DNA of 11,580 nt, taken from positions 1 to 11,580 of the forward strand of contig JAHENO010000288.1 of NCBI GenBank assembly GCA_018609945.1, written 5' to 3'. The position numbers and the translations under genes are program-made. The DNA comes from Haloarculaceae archaeon. GTDB lineage: Archaea; Halobacteriota; Halobacteria; Halobacteriales; Haloarculaceae. The notes under the pieces are model-generated. The model did no database searches, was not told the DNA's origin, and was given only the letters and a program-made list of their open reading frames with translations. How positions within the stretch are numbered: the first letter of the stretch is position 1; each line of letters begins with the position of its first letter. This document shows positions 5,820 to 11,580 of this stretch, one piece after another.

Positions 5820-6746
5820 TCATCCGTGCTGTCCGCCGCCCGCCCGGAGCCGCGAGAACTCGGTCCGGATAGCCTGCCGTTTCAGCAGGACGAAGCCGAC
5901 GAGGATGAGGAGGAATCCCGCCACGGTGTGGACGGTCGGCGTCTCGCCGAGTACGGCCAGCCCCGTGACAGCCGCGACCACTGGCGCGGCGTAGGAGACG
6001 AGGTTGATCTCGATGGGTCCCAGACGGTCCAGCAGTTCGAAGTAGATGAGGAACCCGAGCGCGCTCGCCACGACGACCAGATACAGCAACGCGACCACCG
6101 CCTCCGTGGTCCACCTGACCTCGCCGATCGATTCGGCCAGCCCGAGGCTCGCGGCGTGCATCAGGGCCGCGCCGACGAGCATCGACCACGCTTCCATCGT
6201 CTCGATCGGGAGTTCGCCGTTCACGCGCCGGGTGAGCACGCTCCCGAGGGCAAAGGAGGCGGCGGCGAGAAACACCAGGAACAGCGAGACGGTCCGGGCG
6301 TTCAGGAGGTTGCCGGGGTCCGGATTACTCAGGACGCCGACCCCGACGAACCCGACGAGCAGGCCGACAGTGCCCACGAGCGTGAGCCGTTCGTCGGGCA
6401 GGAACGCACGCGCAAAGCCCGTCGTGAGGATCGGGGAGAGGCTCACGATAATCGCGGCAGCGGCGCTGGTCGTGCCCTGTTCGCCGACGAACAGAAAGGC
6501 GTGGTAGGCGGCGATCATCAGACTGCCACCGATCCCGACCAGCACCCACTCCTCGCGGGTCCGGGGTCGCCAGCGGTCGGTCGCGTACACCGCGTAGCCC
6601 AGGATGAGCAGGCCGGCCAGGTCGTATCTGAACGCCGCGAACAGCACCGGCGGAAAGAATTCCAGACCGGCCTTGATCGCGGTGAAGGCACTCCCCCACG
6701 CGACGGCGAGGACGACGAACAGCAGGGCGTTTCTGAATCGCATCAT
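5820..6746 (-). CDS. EamA/DMT-superfamily transporter
   Basis: A 308-residue membrane protein of the drug/metabolite transporter superfamily, with two EamA repeats at about residues 8-140 and 154-289 and roughly ten predicted helices. Family hallmarks include AVAWGSAFTAIKAGL at 14-28 and the FAAFRYDLAGLLIL stretch at 36-49 in repeat one. In repeat two, LIYFELLDRLGPIEINLVSY at 233-252 is followed by P255 and LGE at 266-268. The C-terminal tail is short and basic. DMT members export amino acids, nucleotides or other small metabolites; the substrate cannot be read from sequence. Two ATG codons stand in tandem (6746 and 6743). A weak GATACGG at 6766-6772 lies 23 or 26 nt upstream of them, slightly favouring the second. 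The hisH stop lies 80 bp upstream. Confidence 0.92.
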   Translation of the reverse strand: MMRFRNALLFVVLAVAWGSAFTAIKAGLEFFPPVLFAAFRYDLAGLLILGYAVYATDRWRPRTREEWVLVGIGGSLMIAAYHAFLFVGEQGTTSAAAAIIVSLSPILTTGFARAFLPDERLTLVGTVGLLVGFVGVGVLSNPDPGNLLNARTVSLFLVFLAAASFALGSVLTRRVNGELPIETMEAWSMLVGAALMHAASLGLAESIGEVRWTTEAVVALLYLVVVASALGFLIYFELLDRLGPIEINLVSYAAPVVAAVTGLAVLGETPTVHTVAGFLLILVGFVLLKRQAIRTEFSRLRAGGGQHG

Positions 6747-6826
6747 ATCAACTGCATCTGGCTACCGTATCGCGTTGCTCGAAATGCCCGGACTAGCTGG
6801 AAACCTCGCACCGAAGCGGGGAGCGG

Positions 6827-7471
6827 TCACCTGGCTCTGAGCCGCTCATCTTGGTACTGGCGGGCGTAGTCGACGAAGTTGTCGAGGCTGCGAAGCCCCG
6901 TCTCGCCGCTCTTCTCGGGGTGGAACTGCGTCCCCATCACCGTACCTGTCTCGTCGACGCCGATGGCCGCGAAGTCGAACCCGTAGTCACAGGAGGCGAC
7001 GGTGTGGGCGTCAACCGCGGACCCATAGGAGTGGACGAAGTAGGCGTACGCGCCGTCCTCGATGCCGTCGACAATCGGGTGATCCTGTTCGACTGTGAGT
7101 TCGTTCCAGCCCATGTGGGGTACTTTCACGCCGTCGGTCGGAAGTCGTTCGACGCGCCCGTCGAGCAGGTCCAGGCCGGGAATCGTTTCGCCCTCGGGAG
7201 CGCCCTCCGTGCTCTCGGTGAACATGAGCTGAAAGCCCACGCAGATACCCAGAATCGGCGTCTCCTCGGCTGCCTCGACCAGGACATCGTGGAATGGCTT
7301 CGAGTTGCGGATACACTCCTCGAAGGCGCCCACCCCCGGGAGGACCAGCGCCTCCGCCGCGGCGATCTCGGCCGGGTCGTCCGAGATACTGACCGACGCG
7401 TCGGCCCGCTCCAGGCCGCGCTGCAGGCTCCGGAGGTTCCCCACGCCGTAGTCGATGACGGTGACGTTCAC
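6827..7471 (-). CDS. hisH: Imidazole glycerol phosphate synthase glutaminase subunit HisH
   Basis: A 214-residue class I glutamine amidotransferase that feeds ammonia to HisF for imidazole glycerol phosphate formation in histidine biosynthesis. The opening VTVIDYGVGNLRSL at residues 3-16 is diagnostic. PGVGAF at 45-50 forms the oxyanion region, and the nucleophile is C77 in GICVGFQL. H184 and E186 in QFHPEKS complete the triad, and PHMGWN (118-123) and YFVHSY (144-149) are family motifs. Translation starts with GTG at 7471; no in-frame ATG precedes MNVTVIDYG, and a GATAAG element stands 26 nt upstream. It follows riboflavin synthase after a 34-bp gap but probably has its own promoter. HisF is not in the window, and hisE lies about 2 kb away with pdxT and a transporter between. 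Confidence 0.96.
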   Translation of the reverse strand: MNVTVIDYGVGNLRSLQRGLERADASVSISDDPAEIAAAEALVLPGVGAFEECIRNSKPFHDVLVEAAEETPILGICVGFQLMFTESTEGAPEGETIPGLDLLDGRVERLPTDGVKVPHMGWNELTVEQDHPIVDGIEDGAYAYFVHSYGSAVDAHTVASCDYGFDFAAIGVDETGTVMGTQFHPEKSGETGLRSLDNFVDYARQYQDERLRAR

Positions 7472-7494
7472 ACCGCCGTTTCGGCTGACGGGGG

Positions 7495-7500
7495 CTTATC
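7495..7500 (-). promoter_or_regulatory. TATA element of hisH
   Basis: Minus-strand GATAAG, within CCGATAAGCC, centred about 26 nt before the GTG start. It is squeezed into the 34-bp gap after the riboflavin synthase stop, implying independent leaderless transcription of hisH. Confidence 0.55.
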
Positions 7501-7505
7501 GGTTT

Positions 7506-8141
7506 TCACTCGCCCGCGCTTCGTGCTTCGTCGGTATCCCCCACGAGGCTCTCGACCGCCTCCTCTTCGACGAGACTCTCGACGTACTTTGCGACGACGT
7601 CGATCTCGACGTGGACCGGGTCGCCGACCTCCTTCTCCGAGAGGGTCGTCAGGTCGTAGGTTTCGGGGATGATGGCGACCTCGAAGGTCTCCCGGTCACA
7701 GGCGGCGACCGTGAGGCTGATGCCGTCGACGGCGATGGACCCCTTCTCGAAGACGTACCGCGCCTGACCCGGTGGAATCGAGAAGGTGTACCGCCAGTCC
7801 TCGCCGACGCGCTCGACGTCGAGTACCTCGCTGGTGCCGTCGACGTGTCCCTGCACGAAGTGGCCGTCGAGGCGCCCGTCGGCGGGGAGCGCGCGCTCCA
7901 GGTTGACCGCGTCGCCGGCCTCGAGGTCCCCGAGGTAGGTCCGGTCGACGGTTTCGGCGGCCAGGAACAGCGAGAACCATCCCTCGCCGTACTCCTCGAC
8001 GGTCAGGCAGGCACCGCTGACGCTGATGCTCTGCCCCTCCTGGAGGTCATCGAAGGTCGTGCCGACGCGCAACCGCCGCCCACCCTCGTCTTCCTCGACG
8101 GCCAGCACCTCGCCGGTCTCCTCGACGATGCCGGTGAACAT
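7506..8141 (-). CDS. Riboflavin synthase, bacterial alpha-subunit type
   Basis: A 211-residue riboflavin synthase, which dismutates two molecules of 6,7-dimethyl-8-ribityllumazine into riboflavin and a pyrimidinedione. The start MFTGIVEETG is the family signature. There are two lumazine-binding beta-barrel repeats, about residues 1-88 and 89-190. SVSGACLTV at 40-48 in the first corresponds to IAVDGISLTV at 136-145 in the second, and GHFVQGHVDG at 93-102 opens the second barrel. The last 20 residues are acidic (EEEAVESLVGDTDEA). The frame extends nine codons upstream, but ATG 8141 is the canonical start. A weak TATA-like GCGTTTGG lies about 28 nt upstream. This is the two-barrel enzyme of bacteria and eukaryotes, not the lumazine-synthase-like archaeal type. 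Published symbols vary (ribC, ribE), so none is given. Confidence 0.96.
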   Translation of the reverse strand: MFTGIVEETGEVLAVEEDEGGRRLRVGTTFDDLQEGQSISVSGACLTVEEYGEGWFSLFLAAETVDRTYLGDLEAGDAVNLERALPADGRLDGHFVQGHVDGTSEVLDVERVGEDWRYTFSIPPGQARYVFEKGSIAVDGISLTVAACDRETFEVAIIPETYDLTTLSEKEVGDPVHVEIDVVAKYVESLVEEEAVESLVGDTDEARSAGE

Positions 8142-8186
8142 GGGCGGGCTTGGCTTCCCGCCGGCCAAACGCTTTCGGTCCGAGGG

Positions 8187-8282
8187 CTAGAGGACGAGCG
8201 CGACCAGTCCGACGACCACCAGCACGACAAGCAGCGCGACGAACGCGACGATCATCGTCCCGATGGAGACCGTGTGCTGCAT
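8187..8282 (-). CDS. Small 31-residue single-helix membrane protein
   Basis: A very short gene: ATG 8282, 31 codons and a TAG stop. The product starts MQHTVSIGT and then runs as one hydrophobic segment of Val, Leu, Ala, Ile and Gly to the end, finishing LVALVL with no charged residue. It would span the membrane once with a short polar N-terminus. The case for expression is the TATA box ATTATAAC centred 27-28 nt upstream of the ATG, one of the best in the window. It lies 45 bp upstream of riboflavin synthase, which has only a weak TATA-like element, and follows the thiolase stop by 61 bp. I recognise no family. Short hydrophobic frames can arise by chance, so the promoter carries the argument. 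Confidence 0.65.
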   Translation of the reverse strand: MQHTVSIGTMIVAFVALLVVLVVVGLVALVL

Positions 8283-8305
8283 ACCGGACGCTGGTCGGGG
8301 TGTGA

Positions 8306-8313
8306 GTTATAAT
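8306..8313 (-). promoter_or_regulatory. TATA box of the 31-residue membrane protein gene
   Basis: ATTATAAC on the minus strand, centred 27-28 nt before ATG 8282. It may also drive riboflavin synthase by read-through. A GC-rich hairpin (CCCGG at 8315-8319 pairing with CCGGG at 8325-8329, 5-nt loop) stands between this box and the thiolase stop and might help separate the two transcripts. Confidence 0.7.
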
Positions 8314-8343
8314 CCCCGGCTTCTCCGGGCCGCCAGACCCCCC

Positions 8344-9477
8344 TCAGACCAGGTGAAACTCGATGGCTGCCCCCTGCCCGAAGCCGACGCACTCCGTCGC
8401 CAGCCCCAGTTCGGCTCCCCGGCGGTTCATCTCGTGGACGAGCGTGACCGGCAGGCGCGCGCCGGACGCTCCGAGCGGGTGGCCGATCGCGATGGCGCCG
8501 CCGTTGACGTTGTAGCTGTCGTCCGGGAAGCCCAGTTCCGCCTGGCAGTGCAGACACTGGCTCGCGAACGCCTCGTTGAGTTCGACGAGGTCGTACTCGC
8601 CGGGCTCGCGGCCGGTCCGTTCGCACAGCCCGCGGACGGCAGGCACCGGCCCGACGCCCATCACGGTCGGGTCGACGCCGGCGACGTTGTGATCACCGAC
8701 CTCGGCGAGAACGTCGAGGCCACGTTCCTCGGCGAACGCGCGGCTGGTCACGAGGACCGCAGCCGCGCCGTCGGTGATCTGCGAGGCGTTGCCCGGCGTG
8801 ACCGTGCCGTCCGATTTGAACACCGTGGGCAGGTCCGCGAGTTTCTCCAGGCTGGTGTCCGGGCGGATTCCCTCGTCTTTTTCGACGAGACCATCGTCGG
8901 TTTCCACGGGGACGATTTCGTCGTCGAACCGGCCAGACTCCGTCGCGTCGGCGGCCCGGCGGTGGCTCCGGAGGGCGTATTCGTCCTGCTGCTGGCGGGT
9001 GATATCGTACTCCTCGGCGACTTTCTCGGCGGTCATGCCCATCCGGAGTTCGCCGACGTTGTACACCTCGGCCAGCCGGGGGTGGATGTTGTGGGTGTTC
9101 TCGCCCATCGGCACGCGGGACATCGACTCGACGCCCCCCGCGAGGAGACACTCCCGCTGGCCCGCGGCGACCGCGTCTGCCGCCCGCATGATCGCTTCCG
9201 CCGAGGAGGCACACCACCGGTTGATGGTGCTGGCGGGCACCGATTCCCCCAGTTCCGAGAGGAGTGCGATCACCCGCGCCACGTTGTTTCCCTGCTCGCC
9301 GCGTTGCTGGGCACACCCCCACAGGAGGTCGTCGACGGCCCCGCCCCCCAGGCCGGTCCGCGCGAGTATTTCGTCGACCAGGGGGATCGAGAGGTCCTCG
9401 CTGCGTACCTCCGCGAAGGCGCCGTCTTCCCTGCCGAAGGGTGTCCTGACCGCCTCGACGATGACTGGTGTCGCCAT
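8344..9477 (-). CDS. Thiolase-family acyl-CoA acetyltransferase
   Basis: A 377-residue thiolase, either degradative (3-ketoacyl-CoA cleavage in beta-oxidation) or biosynthetic (acetoacetyl-CoA formation). The N-terminal nucleophile is C89 in NRWCASSAEAI, with AGGVESMSRVP at 113-123 following. NEAFASQ at 301-307, H333 in IGHPLGASGAR, and C363 in CVGFGQGAA complete the active site, so all catalytic residues are present. Length is near the family norm of about 380-400. ATG 9477 gives the standard PVIVEAVRTPFG opening and lies 27 nt after a TATA-like CGTTTAAC. It is divergent from the 2-hydroxyacid dehydrogenase with only 85 bp between. No acyl-CoA dehydrogenase, hydratase or Zn-ribbon partner gene is adjacent, so direction and chain length cannot be decided here. 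Confidence 0.95.
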   Translation of the reverse strand: MATPVIVEAVRTPFGREDGAFAEVRSEDLSIPLVDEILARTGLGGGAVDDLLWGCAQQRGEQGNNVARVIALLSELGESVPASTINRWCASSAEAIMRAADAVAAGQRECLLAGGVESMSRVPMGENTHNIHPRLAEVYNVGELRMGMTAEKVAEEYDITRQQQDEYALRSHRRAADATESGRFDDEIVPVETDDGLVEKDEGIRPDTSLEKLADLPTVFKSDGTVTPGNASQITDGAAAVLVTSRAFAEERGLDVLAEVGDHNVAGVDPTVMGVGPVPAVRGLCERTGREPGEYDLVELNEAFASQCLHCQAELGFPDDSYNVNGGAIAIGHPLGASGARLPVTLVHEMNRRGAELGLATECVGFGQGAAIEFHLV

Positions 9478-9500
9478 GCCGGCACCTCGGGCCGGAATGG

Positions 9501-9508
9501 GTTAAACG
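9501..9508 (-). promoter_or_regulatory. TATA element of the thiolase gene
   Basis: CGTTTAAC on the minus strand, centred 27 nt upstream of the thiolase ATG, in the 85-bp region shared with the divergent dehydrogenase. A short inverted repeat (CCGGC at 9479-9483, GCCGG at 9491-9495) lies between it and the start codon. Confidence 0.6.
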
Positions 9509-9530
9509 CTCACCCGCAGCCGGGACGGAG

Positions 9531-9541
9531 GGTCTAAGACC
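9531..9541 (+). promoter_or_regulatory. Palindrome at the promoter position of the dehydrogenase gene
   Basis: GGTCTAAGACC is a perfect palindrome around a central A, 22-32 nt upstream of ATG 9563. That is where the TATA box should be, and TCTAAGA is the only A/T-containing run near it. It may be both the core promoter and a repressor site. Confidence 0.45.
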
Positions 9542-9550
9542 TGGGCCCGC

Positions 9551-9556
9551 GAGGAG
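9551..9556 (+). promoter_or_regulatory. Shine-Dalgarno-like site of the dehydrogenase gene
   Basis: GAGGAG ends 6 nt before ATG 9563 and can pair in part with the 3' end of 16S rRNA. It is unusual here, since most starts in the window look leaderless, and it favours this ATG. Confidence 0.4.
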
Positions 9557-9562
9557 CGAGCC

Positions 9563-10519
9563 ATGAGCGACCCCGACATCGTCGTCTTCCGTCACAGCGT
9601 CCACGGCCGCAGCCCGGAGGCCTACGCCGACATCCTTCGCGAGCGGTTGCCCGACCGCGACGTCCGGCTGGCCGACACCCGCGAGCGTGTCCTGGAACTG
9701 ATCGAGGAGGCACCGGTGGTCACCGGCGCGTACCTCTCGGAGGCGGAACTCGACCGCGCCGAGAACCTCGAACTGTTCGCGTGCATCTACGCCGGCGTCG
9801 GCCACCTCCCGCTCGATGCCCTGGAGGCACAGGACGTCGCCGTGACGAACGGCTCCGGCGTCCACGGGCCCAATATCGCCGAGTACGCCCTCGGCGCGCT
9901 GTTGACGTTCACGCGCGGATTTCACCGCGCCTGGCAGCGCCAGCGACGCCGGGAGTACCGCTCGTTCCAGACCCGCGAACTGACCGGCGCGACGGTTACC
10001 GTCGTGGGCCTCGGCGCAATCGGGCGGACAGTTATCGACCGACTCGAACCGTTCGACGTCGAGACGCTCGGCGTCCGCTACACCCCAGAGAAGGGCGGGC
10101 CGACCGACGAGGTGCTCGGGTTCGCCGATGCCGCGGACGCCTTCGCGCGGTCGGACTACGTCGTCCTCGCGTGTCCTCTCACCGACGAAACCGAGGGACT
10201 GATCGACGAGGAAGCGCTCTATACGCTGCCCTCAGATGCCGTCCTCGTCAACGTCGCTCGCGGGAAGGTAATCGACACCGACGCGCTGGTGCGCGCACTC
10301 CAGCGCAACCGCATCCGCGGGGCAGTCCTCGACGTGACCGACCCGGAACCGCTCCCGTCGGACCACGACCTCTGGACGTTCTCGAACGTCCTGTTGACCC
10401 CGCACAACGCCGGGGATACGCCCCACTACTACGAACGCGTCGCGGACATCCTCGTCGAGAACCTCCGTCGCGTCGACGAGACCGGGGCCTACGAGGGGCT
10501 GCGCAACCAGACGCTGTGA
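9563..10519 (+). CDS. D-2-hydroxyacid dehydrogenase
   Basis: A 318-residue NAD(P)-dependent D-isomer-specific 2-hydroxyacid dehydrogenase, interconverting 2-oxoacids and D-2-hydroxyacids. Residues 1-100 and the last 30 form the catalytic domain; about 101-285 is the Rossmann domain. The nucleotide motif GLGAIG is at 149-154. The catalytic residues are R233 (VARGK), E262 (DPEPLP) and H281 (TPHNAG). The residue about 18 positions after the glycine motif, normally Asp in NAD-specific enzymes, appears to be R172 (GVRYTP), which suggests NADP(H) use. ATG 9563 is supported by a GAGGAG ribosome-binding-like sequence 6 nt upstream. Substrate is not predictable; glyoxylate/hydroxypyruvate reductase and phosphoglycerate dehydrogenase are the near relatives. 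It resembles the haloarchaeal D2-HDH group. Confidence 0.93.
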   Translation: MSDPDIVVFRHSVHGRSPEAYADILRERLPDRDVRLADTRERVLELIEEAPVVTGAYLSEAELDRAENLELFACIYAGVGHLPLDALEAQDVAVTNGSGVHGPNIAEYALGALLTFTRGFHRAWQRQRRREYRSFQTRELTGATVTVVGLGAIGRTVIDRLEPFDVETLGVRYTPEKGGPTDEVLGFADAADAFARSDYVVLACPLTDETEGLIDEEALYTLPSDAVLVNVARGKVIDTDALVRALQRNRIRGAVLDVTDPEPLPSDHDLWTFSNVLLTPHNAGDTPHYYERVADILVENLRRVDETGAYEGLRNQTL

Positions 10520-10589
10520 GTGTGCGGTGCGAACCGGGTGAGCGCGCCCCCTCCGAACGCTGTAGGACCGGACGGGCCACTTCGAGTCA

Positions 10590-10596
10590 CTTATGT
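10590..10596 (+). promoter_or_regulatory. TATA element of the AAA+ ATPase gene
   Basis: CTTATGT within CACTTATGTCC, centred 29 nt before ATG 10622, in the 102-bp gap after the dehydrogenase stop. It implies separate, near-leaderless transcription and supports the chosen start. Confidence 0.6.
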
Positions 10597-10621
10597 CCGT
10601 CGCGCGGCAAATCTGTTGGGA

Positions 10622-11580
10622 ATGAGTGACGCGGACCTGAAGACGGACGCGCAGCGTGCCGTCGTCGAGTTCGTCCTGACGGCGGCCGTCTACAGCGAGC
10701 ACGGGGAGTTCGACCCCGACGACTTGCCGCCGGCCTACCGGGCGGTGTTCTGGGACGGGGGGATCGAGCGCCCGCTCTCGGCGACCGAGGACACCGCACG
10801 CGAGGCGACGGGTATCGAGGACCCCTGGGCGACAGTTTCGGAACTGATGTTCACCGACCACGACAGTTTCTCCGGCGATATTACCTTCAGCGACCGCGAA
10901 ATCGCCGAGGAGTGGTTCCGCGACCGGGCCGACCCCGACCTGCTGGAGGAGAATCCAGTCCTGGCGAAGTACTTCGAGGACGAGATAGCGGGCGTCGACT
11001 ACGAGCGCGCCCGCGAGCGGAACCGGCCGGCCCGTGCCGACCGGGCCGTCATCGACGACCTGCTGGAGGAGTACTTCGACGAGGACGAGGAGGAGGAGAT
11101 GCTCGACCTGGTCGACGTGCGCACCCCCAGCGAGGTCGAACTCACGCTCGACGACATCGTCCTCACGGGCGAGCAGGAAGACGAGATCCACAAGATCGTC
11201 AAGGCCATCGAGCACCGCGACTACCTCGCCCAGATCGGCCTCCGGGAGATCGGCAAACTCCTCTTCGTCGGCCCGCCCGGGACGGGCAAGACCTCCGTCG
11301 CACGGGCGCTCGCCCGCAAACTCGACCTCCCCGTCGTCGAGGTGAAACTGTCGATGATCACCTCCCAGTATCTGGGGGAGACTGCGAAGAACGTCGAGAA
11401 GACCTTCGAGGTGGCGAAGCGACTCGCCCCCTGTATCCTCTTCATCGACGAGTTCGACTTCGTCGCCAAGACCCGCGACAGCGACGAACACGCCGCGATC
11501 AAGCGCGCCGTCAACACGCTCCTGAAGAACATCGACGAGGTGAGCCTCATCAACGACGAGGTGCTGTTGATCGGCGCGAC
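10622..11580 (+). CDS. AAA+ ATPase, 3' end cut off by the window edge
   Basis: An AAA-family ATPase of the CDC48/SpoVK-like group (COG0464-type), visible for 319 residues. Residues 1-170 form an acidic N-terminal region that I cannot assign; it ends in a Glu/Asp-rich linker (EEYFDEDEEEEM at 149-160). The ATPase domain starts near residue 172. Walker A GPPGTGKTS is at 217-225, the pore-loop-like SQYLGET at 248-254 (aromatic-hydrophobic-Gly Y250, L251, G252), and Walker B CILFIDEFDF at 271-280 with D276 and E277. LLIGA at 315-319 is the start of the sensor 1 strand. The intact pore loop suggests a protein-remodelling or unfolding machine. Arginine fingers and any second ATPase domain lie beyond the window. 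Client and partners are unknown, and the upstream dehydrogenase gives no clear hint. Confidence 0.9.
   Translation, partial: MSDADLKTDAQRAVVEFVLTAAVYSEHGEFDPDDLPPAYRAVFWDGGIERPLSATEDTAREATGIEDPWATVSELMFTDHDSFSGDITFSDREIAEEWFRDRADPDLLEENPVLAKYFEDEIAGVDYERARERNRPARADRAVIDDLLEEYFDEDEEEEMLDLVDVRTPSEVELTLDDIVLTGEQEDEIHKIVKAIEHRDYLAQIGLREIGKLLFVGPPGTGKTSVARALARKLDLPVVEVKLSMITSQYLGETAKNVEKTFEVAKRLAPCILFIDEFDFVAKTRDSDEHAAIKRAVNTLLKNIDEVSLINDEVLLIGA

Noticed and set aside
5826..6869. Plus-strand frame over the DMT transporter
   Set aside because: Highly charged shadow product opposite a clear ten-helix transporter.
8263..9537. Plus-strand frame over the thiolase
   Set aside because: The minus strand has every thiolase catalytic residue; the plus product matches nothing.
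10232..11491. Minus-strand frame over the dehydrogenase end and AAA+ gene
   Set aside because: Antisense to two genes with intact catalytic motifs.
1..11580. CRISPR array, tRNA or rRNA genes, insertion sequence, phage or defence island
   Set aside because: No regularly spaced repeats, cloverleaf sequence, transposase, integrase or nuclease-type protein was found; gene content is housekeeping with uniform composition.

Overview
The window looks like ordinary chromosomal DNA of a halophilic archaeon (class Halobacteria). The signs are high GC with strong G/C preference at third codon positions, acidic proteins rich in Asp and Glu, haloarchaeal families (a DUF7344-type winged-helix protein, a DUF5518-type membrane protein, an archaeal EngB that starts almost at its P-loop), and AT-rich TATA elements about 26-30 nt upstream of start codons, as expected for leaderless archaeal transcripts. 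I see no rRNA, tRNA, CRISPR array, insertion sequence, phage gene or attachment site.

Layout, left to right. The 3'-truncated GTPase engB and a small three-helix membrane protein (both minus) face away from a DUF389-type membrane protein (plus, GTG start). Just after the DUF389 gene lies a possible broken small ORF. A DUF7344 regulator (minus), a 238-bp intergenic stretch and a Nog1-type GTPase (minus) follow. A Gly/Ala-rich DUF5518-type membrane protein (plus) converges with hisE (minus), their stop codons touching. Then a long minus-strand run: hisE, pdxT, a 48-aa Thr/Glu-repeat small protein, an EamA/DMT transporter, hisH, riboflavin synthase, a 31-aa single-helix membrane protein and a thiolase. 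A D-2-hydroxyacid dehydrogenase (plus) diverges from the thiolase, and an AAA+ ATPase (plus) runs off the right edge.

By function the window is mostly housekeeping: ribosome assembly (engB, Nog1-type), histidine biosynthesis (hisE, hisH), cofactor synthesis (pdxT for pyridoxal phosphate, riboflavin synthase for flavins), and acyl-CoA and 2-hydroxyacid metabolism. Most genes seem to carry their own promoter even where neighbours share a strand and lie 30-70 bp apart, so this is a series of mostly single-gene units rather than one operon.

I did not find a convincing new multi-gene system. The best leads are two short genes (31 and 48 codons), each with a well-placed TATA element, a palindrome at the TATA position of the dehydrogenase, a possible frameshifted small gene after the DUF389 gene, and the uncharacterised N-terminal region of the AAA+ ATPase.
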